From assembly GCF_029525575.1 (NCBI RefSeq), contig NZ_JAPDIA010000003.1, forward strand, positions 1,294,214-1,358,213: a stretch of 64,000 nt of DNA. Reading direction: 5' to 3'. Origin of the DNA: Cohnella rhizosphaerae (GTDB taxonomy: Bacteria; Bacillota; Bacilli; Paenibacillales; Paenibacillaceae). This document shows, one piece after another, positions 28,612 to 37,404 of the stretch. The position numbers and the translations under genes are program-made. Positions within the stretch are counted from its first letter, which is position 1. Each line of letters begins with the position of its first letter. A model generated the notes under the pieces. That model did no database searches. It saw only the letters and a program-made list of their open reading frames with translations, and had not been told where the DNA came from.

Positions 28612-29444
28612 TAGTCTCATGTAGAAACAAACCGCCTCTCTGCGAAACCACCACGCCACAAGAAGTCCCACCTAGAAACAAACCGGCTCTCCGCGGCACC
28701 GCCACACCGCAGGAAGTCCTATATAGAAACAAACCAGATCTCCTGGACATCGCCGTATCGCAAGAAGTCCCACCTAGAAACAAGCCGGCTCTCCGCGAAA
28801 CCGCCACGCCGCAAGAAGTCCCACCCAGAAACAAAAACGGCTCTCCGCGACACCGCCGCGCCGCAGGAAGTCCCATGTAGAAACAAACCAGATCCCTGGA
28901 CATCGCCGTATCGCAAGAAGTCCCACCTAGAAACAAACCGACTCTCCTCGAAACCGCCACGCCGCAGGAAGTCCCATATAAAAACTATCCGTCTCTCCGC
29001 GAAACCGTCGTATCGCAAGAAGTCCCACCTAGAAACAAACCGACTCTCCGCGAAACCGCCACACCGCAGGAAGTCTCATGTAGAAACAAACCGACTCTCC
29101 GCGAAACCGCCACGCCGCAGGAAGTCCTATATAGAAACAAACCAGATCTCCTGGACATCGCCGTATCGCAAGAAGTCCCACCTAGAAACAAACCGGTTCT
29201 CCGCGACACCACCACGCCGCAGGAAGTCCCATATAGAAACTATCCGTCTCTCCGCGAAACCGTCGTATCGCAAGAAGTCCCACCTAGAAACAAACCGACT
29301 CTCCGCGAAACCGCCGCAACGCAAGAAGTCCCACCTAGAAACAAACCGACTACCTGCGAAACCACCATACCGCAGGAAGTCCCACCTAGAAACAAACCGA
29401 CTCTTCGCGACACCGCCACGCCGCAGGAAGTCCCATCTAGAAAC
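28612..29444. repeat. 51-bp tandem repeat array C, 17 units
   Basis: The word AGAAAC recurs about every 51 bases from 28623 to 29439, with occasional AAAACTATCCG variants. On the minus strand the unit core reads TTTGTTTCTACATGGGAC or TTTGTTTCTAGGTGGGAC, matching the array B core TTTGTTCCTACATGGGAC. So arrays B and C are relatives in opposite orientation, while the other 33 bases of the unit differ. Frames are open on both strands but lack starts with ribosome sites. The array begins about 55 bases after the ltrA terminator. Confidence 0.92.
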
Positions 29445-29474
29445 AGCTCCCCAAAACGCTCGAAAAGGGGGGTG

Positions 29475-29513
29475 TTGACAAAATGCTCGAAATCAATTAT
29501 CTTTAATTCAAGA
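29475..29513 (+). promoter_or_regulatory. Promoter with overlapping MarR-type palindrome
   Basis: TTGACA (29475-29480), 17 bases, then TATCTT (29498-29503). The imperfect palindrome TCTTTAATTCAAGA (29500-29513) overlaps the -10. It resembles the AATT-centred operators of MhqR/CatR-type quinone-sensing repressors, recalled from memory. A repressor bound here would block transcription of the DoxX-dioxygenase genes. Confidence 0.6.
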
Positions 29514-29691
29514 CATAAACGAGTCGAACAAACTCACTAAATCAACAATGGCGAAATGAGGAATGACGAATGACCGGCGCACAGGGAATCAAGCGGAAGA
29601 TGACGGCGATCTCGACGCCGCTTCCGATGCCGAGGCAAGGCCAAGGCGGGCGAGAGCCGATTTAGAAGGCGAAGTTTTTGCCGCACCAATA

Positions 29692-29705
29692 TCTTCAATT
29701 GAAGA
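29692..29705. promoter_or_regulatory. Perfect 14-bp palindrome before doxX
   Basis: TCTTCAATTGAAGA is a perfect palindrome 35 bases upstream of the DoxX start. It shares the TCTT-AATT-AAGA pattern with the site at 29500-29513, suggesting two operators for one repressor. The 29514-29691 stretch holds no gene that I recognise. Confidence 0.6.
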
Positions 29706-29740
29706 AAATTAAAACTAACATTTTAAAGGAGAGAATTATC

Positions 29741-30142
29741 ATGATGGATACGGGATTGCTCATCATTCGAATCGTTGTAGGTTTGTTGTTCGTAGGGCAT
29801 GGCGCCCAGAAGCTGTTCGGGATGTTCGGCGGCTACGGACCGAAGGGGACGGGCGGCTGGATGGAGTCGGTCGGCATCAAGCCGGGCGTCGCGATGGCGG
29901 TTATCGCCGGACTGATGGAGTTTCTCGGCGGCGCGTTATTCACGGTCGGTCTGTTCACGCCGATCGCCGGCGTCCTGATCGCGCTCGCCATGATCGGCGC
30001 CATCAAGGTCCACGCTCCAAACGGCGTGTGGTCGACCGCCAACGGCTATGAGTACCCGCTCGTGATGCTCGCGATCGCGATCGGCGTCGCATTCGCCGGA
30101 GCGGGCGCATATTCGCTCGACAGCGCGCTCAACTTATTTTAA
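29741..30142 (+). CDS. DoxX-family membrane protein (CatD-like)
   Basis: A 133-residue protein with four TM segments, of the DoxX/CatD family. AAAGGAGAG lies 8 bases before ATG 29741 (a second ATG follows at once). The conserved start is LLIIRIVVGLLFVGHGAQKLFG, here split into the family pattern RIVVGLLFVGHGAQK and MFGGYGPKGTGGWMES, followed by LMEFLGGALFTVGLFTP. In Bacillus the homologue CatD is co-transcribed with a catechol dioxygenase and induced by quinones and thiol stress. The dioxygenase gene follows 57 bases downstream, matching that arrangement. Confidence 0.9.
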   Translation: MMDTGLLIIRIVVGLLFVGHGAQKLFGMFGGYGPKGTGGWMESVGIKPGVAMAVIAGLMEFLGGALFTVGLFTPIAGVLIALAMIGAIKVHAPNGVWSTANGYEYPLVMLAIAIGVAFAGAGAYSLDSALNLF

Positions 30143-30199
30143 CCAACTAAAATAAAACGAAGCGAAGCTTCCCAAATAAAAACAAGGAGTGAATCAATC

Positions 30200-31174
30200 A
30201 TGACCGCCATCCAAACCGCAGGCATCCACCACATCACCGCATTTGCCAGAAACCCGCAGGAAAACGTGGACTTCTACGCCGGCGTCCTGGGCCTTCGGCT
30301 CGTGAAGAAGACGATCAACTTCGACGCCCCCGAGGTATATCACCTCTACTTCGGCGACAAGGTCGGCAGCCCCGGCACGATCATCACCTTCTTCCCGCAT
30401 CCGAACTCCCGCAAGGGTAGGGTCGGCGGCGGCCAGGTCGGCGTGACGACTTATGTCGTGCCGGTCGGCGCCCTGAGCTTTTGGGAAGAGCGTCTCGCCG
30501 GCTTCGGCATCTCGTACGAGAAGACGTCCCGCTTCGGGGAAAGCTTCGTGCAGTTCGAAGACAACGAAGGCTTGCGCCTGGAACTCGTCGAACGCGAGGA
30601 AGGCGCGAACAGCGAATGGTCGTTCGGCGGCATCGCGTCCGACAAGGCGATCAAGGGCTTCGGCGGCGCGATCCTGTTCAGCGCGAACGTCAAGCAGACC
30701 GGCGCAGTGCTCGAGCATGTGCTCGGCATGACCCGCATCGGCGAAGAGGGCGGCTATACCCGCTTCCGGGCATTCGGCGACATCGGCAACATCGTCGACG
30801 TCCCGACGTCCGACATGCCGTGGGGAACGCCGGGCGCCGGAACGATTCACCACATCGCCTGGAGAGCGAAGGACTTCGAAGAGCACGTACAATGGCAGCA
30901 AAGGGTCAGCGAAGCCGGCTTTCATCCGACGGAGGTCATCGACCGCCAATACTTCAACGCGATCTACTTCCGCGAGAGCGGCGGCATTCTGTTCGAGATC
31001 GCGACGGATCCGCCCGGATTCGCCAACGACGAGCCGGCCGACGCTTTGGGCGGCAAGCTGATGCTCCCCTCGTGGTACGAGCCGCACCGCGAACAGATCG
31101 AATCGAACCTGCTGCCGATCGAGGTGCGCGAATTAATTCCGCAGGCTCTTCAATCCGGCCCGGATAAGGTGTAA
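30200..31174 (+). CDS. Ring-cleaving dioxygenase, glyoxalase/VOC superfamily (MhqA/MhqO-like)
   Basis: A 324-residue vicinal-oxygen-chelate enzyme with two tandem glyoxalase modules. Module 1 starts GIHHITAFARNPQENVDFY; module 2 has GTIHHIAWRAKDFEEHV near residue 217. The metal triad is likely His near 10, His near 218 and Glu in ILFEIATDPPGF near 268. It is expected to be cytoplasmic and to open hydroquinone or catechol rings, as proposed for the Mhq proteins. AAGGAGTG precedes ATG 30200. It forms the second gene of the electrophile-response cluster. The exact substrate is not readable from sequence. Confidence 0.88.
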   Translation: MTAIQTAGIHHITAFARNPQENVDFYAGVLGLRLVKKTINFDAPEVYHLYFGDKVGSPGTIITFFPHPNSRKGRVGGGQVGVTTYVVPVGALSFWEERLAGFGISYEKTSRFGESFVQFEDNEGLRLELVEREEGANSEWSFGGIASDKAIKGFGGAILFSANVKQTGAVLEHVLGMTRIGEEGGYTRFRAFGDIGNIVDVPTSDMPWGTPGAGTIHHIAWRAKDFEEHVQWQQRVSEAGFHPTEVIDRQYFNAIYFRESGGILFEIATDPPGFANDEPADALGGKLMLPSWYEPHREQIESNLLPIEVRELIPQALQSGPDKV

Positions 31175-31226
31175 ATTGGAGAGGTACGCGGAGTCAAACG
31201 AAACTAATTCATAACGGAGGGCAAAC

Positions 31227-32225
31227 ATGGGCAAAATCGCGGTATTCGGATTCGGACGTATCGGAAGGCAGTTGCTCAGAGTCGCTCTTCAAGACAATCT
31301 TTTCGTGCCGGTGTCGATCTCGGACATTAAGGACGAGGCCACTTTGGCCGCGCTGTTCGAAGTCGACACGAACTATAAAAGGTGGCCCGAGGCGGTATCC
31401 GGCGGCGAAGGCAGCATCGTCATCGGCGGCCGGGACATCAAGTACATCAATTCGGCGAACGAGGTGCCGGACTGGCAGGCGCTCGGCGTGGATCTGGTCA
31501 TCGACTGCACCGGCCGCGCCGTGACGCGTTCGGTCGCCCAGGTTCATCTGGATCGTGGCGCCAAGCGCGTACTCGTCAGCGGTCCGAGCAAGACGCTCGA
31601 CGATTGCGACGCGGTGCTGCTGAAGGGCATCAACCTCGACCACTTCGATCCGGACAAGCATAAGATCATCAGCATGGCGAGCTGCACGACCAATGCGCTG
31701 GCCCCGGTCGTCAAGCTGGTTCGCGAGAACTTCGGCATCAAGCACGGCCTGTTCTCGACCGTCCATTCCTACACGAACACCCAGTCGCTGACGGATCAGC
31801 CGATGAAGGACCGCCGCGACTCGTGGGCCGCAGCCGAGAATATCATCCCGTCGTCCTCCGGCGCGGCCAAGGCGCTCAAGTTTATCTGGCCGGACCTGCA
31901 GATCACGGGCAAGGCGTACCGGATCCCGACCCGGACCGGCAGCATCGCCGAGCTCAACCTGATCACCGAAAAGCCGGTCACGGCCCAAGAGATCAACGAC
32001 ATGTTCCGCGCTGCGGCCGCCGAAGGCGAACTCAAGGGCGTGCTGGACGTGCTCGAAGGCGAATGGGCGTCCTCGCGCATCGTCGGCGACTCGCATTCGT
32101 CCATCATCGACCTGCCGCTGACGCAGGTACAAGGCGACATCGTGTCGATCGCGGCATGGTACGACAACGAGTGGGGCTACGCTTCGAGACTCGCCGAAGT
32201 CGCGGCTTATCTGGCCAATCGCTAA
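31227..32225 (+). CDS. Glyceraldehyde-3-phosphate dehydrogenase, type I, second-copy type
   Basis: A 332-residue NAD(P)-dependent aldehyde dehydrogenase of the GAPDH family. FGFGRIGRQLLR is the Rossmann motif. SCTTNALAP near residue 152 holds the catalytic Cys, and VHSYTNTQ near 178 holds the catalytic His. WYDNEWGYASRL closes the protein. Its context is unusual: glycolytic gapA normally sits with pgk, tpiA and pgm, whereas here it lies 52 bases after a quinone dioxygenase. It may be an electrophile-resistant stand-in for the housekeeping enzyme, whose active-site Cys is a known quinone target. That is inference. Erythrose-4-phosphate dehydrogenase is a less likely alternative. Confidence 0.87.
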   Translation: MGKIAVFGFGRIGRQLLRVALQDNLFVPVSISDIKDEATLAALFEVDTNYKRWPEAVSGGEGSIVIGGRDIKYINSANEVPDWQALGVDLVIDCTGRAVTRSVAQVHLDRGAKRVLVSGPSKTLDDCDAVLLKGINLDHFDPDKHKIISMASCTTNALAPVVKLVRENFGIKHGLFSTVHSYTNTQSLTDQPMKDRRDSWAAAENIIPSSSGAAKALKFIWPDLQITGKAYRIPTRTGSIAELNLITEKPVTAQEINDMFRAAAAEGELKGVLDVLEGEWASSRIVGDSHSSIIDLPLTQVQGDIVSIAAWYDNEWGYASRLAEVAAYLANR

Positions 32226-32233
32226 TGCAACGA

Positions 32234-32269
32234 AGGGACGGCCGTCCAGCAAGCGGTCGTCCTTTTTCT
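32234..32269 (+). terminator. Terminator after the GAPDH gene
   Basis: GGGACGGCCG and CGGTCGTCC form a stem (one G-U) around TCCAGCAAG, followed by five T residues. Confidence 0.75.
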
Positions 32270-32291
32270 CTATTAAAGGAGGCGTATGGGG

Positions 32292-32855
32292 ATGAAAAAA
32301 ATCGGCATCATCGTGGGGAGCTTGCGAGAGCAGTCGTACAATCGCATGATCGCGGCCACCGTGCCGGAGCTTGGCCTGGCGGAAGAGACCGCTTACGAAT
32401 ACATATCGATCGCGGACTTGCCTTTGTACAATGCGGATATTGACGTCGGCGACGGCCCTGAGGCCGTGCGGCTGTATCGCGAGGCGATCCGCGGCGCGGA
32501 CGGGCTGCTGATCGTGAGCCCGGAGTACAATTCGGGCATTCCCGGCGTACTCAAAAACGCGTTGGACTGGGCATCGACGCCGACCCGGACGGCCGCGCTT
32601 ATCCATAAGCCCGTCGGCATCGTGGGCTCGACGCCGGGTCCCAAAGGGACGATCCTGTCGCAGCAGCAGATCCGGCAGACGCTGGAAGCGACGCAGTCCT
32701 GGGTGCTGCCTTTTCAGAAAATGTACATTTCTCAAGTCATGGACAAGGTCGATGCCGAGCGCGGACGTCTGACGGACGAGACGACGCTCAAATATTTGAA
32801 AAGGTACGTGCAGACGCTGCTTGGCTGGATCGACCAGTCGCAAGGACTGCAGTAA
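32292..32855 (+). CDS. NADPH-dependent FMN/quinone reductase
   Basis: A 187-residue flavodoxin-fold reductase. I prefer ATG 32292 over ATG 32286 because AAAGGAGG (32275-32282) is 9 bases before it and only 3 before the earlier one. FMN-phosphate contacts are visible in IIVGSLREQSYNR near the N-terminus. SPEYNSGIPGVLKNALDW near residue 75 is the family signature. Enzymes of this group (AzoR2/YieF/ChrR type) reduce quinones by two electrons, protecting against redox cycling, which fits the preceding DoxX, dioxygenase and GAPDH genes. A terminator separates it from GAPDH, so it may have its own promoter. Confidence 0.88.
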   Translation: MKKIGIIVGSLREQSYNRMIAATVPELGLAEETAYEYISIADLPLYNADIDVGDGPEAVRLYREAIRGADGLLIVSPEYNSGIPGVLKNALDWASTPTRTAALIHKPVGIVGSTPGPKGTILSQQQIRQTLEATQSWVLPFQKMYISQVMDKVDAERGRLTDETTLKYLKRYVQTLLGWIDQSQGLQ

Positions 32856-32880
32856 CTCGCCACAATACCGATGTTCCGTT

Positions 32881-32915
32881 CAGGTCAGCCAGGAAGCTCT
32901 GGTTGGCCTGTTTTT
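32881..32915 (+). terminator. Terminator after the FMN reductase
   Basis: CAGGTCAGCCAG (32881-32892) and CTGGTTGGCCTG (32899-32910) pair with two G-U positions, followed by TTTTT. From here to 33153 I see only a TATAAT at 32994-32999 and the leader of the next gene. Confidence 0.85.
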
Positions 32916-33153
32916 CGCGCGTGCCCCGATATGCTTGGAATTGACTACCATCCTCGTAAAATCACGCCTTATAGCGGGGGAGGAGCGCCTCACTATAATA
33001 AAGCTGTACGTTAAGTTGGGAACGGAAAGGAGGCGTCGAGCAGGCAGGAAGACGAAGCAGTCGGCAGCTTATCGGTTCGACGTTATTTGTAACCGCTATC
33101 ATTCTGTGGGACTTCGCAGCATCGGCTTTAAAACCACTTTGAGGAGGACTATA

Positions 33154-36100
33154 ATGCGACACAAGCACGCAGCCTGGACGCTCGCTCTCATCCTGCTGGT
33201 GACCGGATGGATCTCGGCCGCAGGCTCCATTTCGCCCGCGTTCGCGGCCGGGGGGAGCGAATCTGACGATCGGCAAAACGATTACCGCGAGCGGCCAATC
33301 GCAGACATACACGCCGGACAACGTAAAGGACGGAAACGCAAGCACCTACTGGGAAAGCGCGAACAATGCCTTTCCGCAATGGATTCAGGTCGACCTGGGC
33401 GCGAGCGTCAGCATCGACCAGCTCGTGCTGAAGCTGCCGTCAAGCTGGGAGACGCGGACGCAGACGCTGGCCGTTCAGGGCAGCGCGAACGGCACGACGT
33501 TTGCCAACATCGTCGGTTCCGCCAACTATACGTTTAATCCGGCCGTGTCCGGCAATGCGGTCACGATCGACTTCACGGCGACGTCGACCCGCTATGTTCG
33601 CCTGAGCTTCACCGCCAACACGGGCTGGCCGGCGGGTCAGCTGTCCGAGCTTGAGATTTACGGCGCGGGCGGAACGACGCCGACCCCGACCCCGACGCCA
33701 ACGCCGCCGCCGGGCACGTATCAAGCGGAGTCCGCAGCGCTCTCGGGCGGGGCCAAGGTGAACACCGATCATGCAGGCTATGCCGGCACCGGTTTTGTCG
33801 ACGGCTACTGGACGCAGGGGGGCGACGACGACCTTCACGGTCAGCGTACCTGCGGCGGGCAGCCGGAACGTGACGCTGAAGTACGGCAACGCGAACGGCG
33901 GCGCCAGAACGGTGTCCATCTACGTCAACGGCGCGAAGATTCGCCAGACGACGCTCGCGAACCTTCCCAACTGGGATACATGGGGCACCCAAACGGAAGC
34001 GCTCAATTTGAACGCCGGCAGCAATACGATCGCCTACAAATACGACGCAGGCGATTCTGCCAACGTGAATCTGGATCAGATCGCGGTGGATGCGGGCACG
34101 TCGCCGACTTCCACGCCGACGGCGACCCCCACGGCCACGCCGACAGCCACGCCAACCGCGACGCCGACGGCCACCCCAACGGCCACGCCAACGGCAACGC
34201 CGACAGCTACGCCGCCGCCGGGCGGTAACATCGCGATCGGCAAGCCGATCGTCGCCTCCTCCAACACGCAAGCGTTCGTGGCGACCAACGCCAACGACAA
34301 CAACACCGCCACGTATTGGGAGGGCGGCGGCAACCCGAGCACGCTGACGCTCGATTTCGGCGCCAACCAGAACATCACGTCCATCGTGCTGAAGCTCAAT
34401 CCGGCTACGGAATGGGCCACGCGCACCCAGACGATCCAGGTGCTCGGCCACAATCAGTCGACCACAACCTTCACGAACCTGGTCTCCTCGCAGACCTACA
34501 CGTTTAACCCGGCATCCGGCAACGCGGTGACGATCCCCGTGACGGCAACGGTGAAGCGTCTGCAGCTGAACATCACGGCGAACACCGGCGCCCCGGCCGG
34601 ACAGGTCGCGGAGTTCCAGGTATTCGGCACGCCGGCCGCCAATCCAGACCTGACGATCTCGGGCATGTCCTGGTCGCCGGCCTCGCCGATCGAGACCGAC
34701 GCGCTCACGCTGAACGCGACCGTTAAAAACATCGGCACCGCGGCATCCGCCGCCACGACGGTCAACTTCTACCTGAACGGGGATGCCGCCGGCACCGCGC
34801 AGGTCGGCGCGTTGGCTGCGGGCGCAACCGCCAACGTATCGGTGAACGCAGGCGCCAAGACCGCGGCGTCCTATGCGCTCTCGGCCAAGGTCGACGAGAA
34901 CAATGCCGTCATCGAGCAGAACGAAGCGAACAACGGCTATACGAACGCCTCGCCGCTCACGGTCGCGCCCGTCTCCAGCTCGGATCTGGTCGCCGCGACT
35001 TCCTGGTCGCCGGTCACGCCGACCGTCGGCAGCGCCGTCAGCTTTACGGTCAATCTGAAAAACCAGGGCACGATCGCATCGGCAGCCGGCGCGCACGCGA
35101 TCTCGGTCGCGATCAAAAACGGCGCGGGTACGACCGTCCAGACGCTGAACGGCTCCTACAGCGGATCGCTTGCGGCAGGCGCTTCCGCCAATGTCGCCAT
35201 CCCGGGTACGTGGACGGCGGGCAGCGGCAGCTACACGGTGACGACGACCGTCGCCGCGGACGGCAACGAAGTTCCGACCAAGCAGGCCAACAATGCGAGC
35301 ACGGCGAACCTGACCGTCTACGCGGCGCGCGGCGCCAGCATGCCTTATTTCCGGTATGATACGGAGGACGCAACGAGGGGCGGCGGCGCGACGCTGCAAG
35401 CCGCGCCTAACTTCGACCAGGCGCTGATCGCGTCCGAGGCGTCCGGCCAGAAATACGTGGCGCTGCCGTCGAACGGCTCCTATGCGCAGTGGACCGTACG
35501 CCAGGGACAGGGGGGGCGCGGGCGTCACGATGCGGTTCACGATGCCCGACTCCGGCGACGGGATGGGCTTGAACGGCTCGCTTGACGTGTACGTCAACGG
35601 GACGAAGGTGAAGACGGTATCGCTATCGTCGTATTACAACTGGCAGTACTTCTCCGGCGACATGCCGGCGGACGCGCCGGGCGGCGGACGGCCGCTTTTC
35701 CGCTTCGACGAGGTGCACTGGAAGCTGGATACGCCGCTTGCGCCGGGCGACACGATCCGGATTCAGAAGGGCAACGGGGACAGCCTGGAATACGGCGTCG
35801 ACTTCCTGGAGATCGAACCGGTGCCGGCCGCCGTCGCGCGTCCGACCAACGCCGTATCGGTCACCGACTACGGCGCCGTGGCGAACGACGGACAGGACGA
35901 TCTCGCGGCGTTCAAATCCGCGGTGACGGCGGCCGTCTCGGCGGGCAAGACGCTGTACATTCCGGAGGGTACGTTTAACCTGAGCAGCATGTGGGAGATC
36001 GGCTCGGCGAACAATATGATCAACAACCTGACCGTGACGGGCGCGGGCATCTGGCATACGAACATTCAGTTCACGAACCCCAACGCGGCAGGCGGCGGCA

Positions 36101-37032
36101 TCTCGCTGCGCATCTCCGGCAAGCTTGATTTCAGCAACGTGTATATGAACTCCAAGCTTCGGTCGCGCTACGGCCAGAATGCGATATACAAGGGCTTCAT
36201 GGATAACTTCGGCTCGAACTCCACGATTCACGACGTATGGGTCGAGCACTTCGAATGCGGCTTCTGGGTCGGCGATTATGCGCATACCCCGGCGATCTAC
36301 GCGAACGGGCTGACGATCGAGAACAGCCGCATTCGCAACAACCTGGCCGACGGCGTCAACTTCGCCCAGGGTACGAGCAATTCGATCGTCCGCAACAGCA
36401 ACCTGCGCAACAACGGGGACGACGCGCTGGCTGTCTGGACCAGCGACACGAACGGCGCGCCGGCCGGCGTGAACAACACGTTTTCCTATAATACGATCGA
36501 GAACAACTGGCGCGCTGGCGGCATCGCCTTCTTCGGCGGCAGCGGCCACAAGGCGGACCACAACCTGATCGTCGACACGGTCGGCGGCTCGGGCATCCGT
36601 ATGAATACCGTGTTCCCGGGCTATCATTTCCAGAACAACACCGGCATCGTTTTCTCGGACACGACGATCATCAATAGCGGCACGAGCCAGGATCTGTACA
36701 ACGGCGAGCGCGGCGCCATCGATCTCGAAGCGTCGAACGACGCCATCCGCAACGTCACGTTCACGAACATCGACATTCTCAATACGCAGCGCGACGCGAT
36801 CCAGTTCGGCTACGGCGGCGGCTTCCAGAATATCGTGTTCAACAACATCAACATCAACGGCACGGGCCTGGACGGCGTCACGACGTCGCGCTTCTCCGGA
36901 CCGCACCAGGGCGCGGCGATCTTCACCTATACCGGCAACGGGTCGGCGACGTTTAACGGCCTGACGACGAGCAATGTCGCCTATCCGAGCCTGTACTATC
37001 TGCAGCCGGGCTTTAACCTGACGATTCAATAA
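33154..37032 (+). CDS. Secreted GH87-type alpha-1,3-glucanase, multi-domain, three frameshifts
   Basis: Reconstructed 1291-residue exoenzyme for alpha-1,3-glucan (mutan or fungal wall). Order: signal peptide ending ISPAFAA; discoidin/CBM32 domain (TIGKTITASGQSQTYTPDNV); Thr-Pro linker; CBM6-like domain (YQAESAALSGGAKVNTDHAG); a long PTAT linker; second discoidin domain (NIAIGKPIVASSNTQ); two CARDB domains; then a right-handed beta-helix from SVTDYGAVANDGQDD. This layout matches Bacillus circulans and Paenibacillus alpha-1,3-glucanases, apart from the CARDB pair. LADGVN and GDDALA place an Asp 23 residues before an Asp pair, like the acidic triad I recall for GH87. Breaks at G6 33250-33255, G6 33817-33822 and G7 35510-35516 are each cured by removing one G. 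AGGAGGAC precedes the start. Confidence 0.8.
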
Positions 37033-37070
37033 AGCACCAGACGCTCTGCGAGCCCATACGTTCGAAGGAA

Positions 37071-37099
37071 GGCAGCCTCCCGTTTGCGGGGGGGCTGTC
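37071..37099 (+). terminator. Hairpin after the GH87 gene
   Basis: GGCAGCCTCCC pairs with GGGGGGCTGTC (wobble allowed) around GTTTGCG. No strong T-run follows, so termination may be partial. Confidence 0.6.
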
Positions 37100-37352
37100 G
37101 CTGTTTGCAGGCCATTCCAACGCCCGCGATGCGCCACTGTAAATAATGGAATACGGCCGGTAAAGATGAATATCGAAAATGTAAATCCCGGTGCAGCCTG
37201 CGATGAATCGCGTATAGGCGGGATAAACGACGCTTGATACGATGTAAACGCGATCATGCGCCGCACCGCGAAGTGAACGGCATGGCGCAATCGTCAAGCC
37301 GAAGGAGGGAGGTCCGCTCGGATAAACCGGGGGAATGGTTGCCGCATCAAAT

Positions 37353-37366
37353 TGTATCCGCTTACA
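37353..37366. promoter_or_regulatory. Possible CcpA cre site upstream of the lyase
   Basis: TGTATCCGCTTACA agrees with the cre consensus TGWAARCGYTWNCW at 12 of 14 positions and is a near palindrome. It lies 39 bases upstream of the lyase start. The rest of 37100-37352 shows nothing I recognise. Confidence 0.4.
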
Positions 37367-37404
37367 GTTTTTTTTAATTCGTACGAGACGAGAGGAGCAA
37401 TGAG

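Noticed and set aside
28612..29444. CRISPR array
   Set aside because: Units are uniform tandem repeats of 51 bp with scattered variation. There is no alternation of a constant repeat and unique spacers, and no cas genes are near.
37353..37366. Firm catabolite-repression control of the lyase
   Set aside because: The cre-like site has two mismatches at central positions and no mapped promoter; listed only as a low-confidence site.
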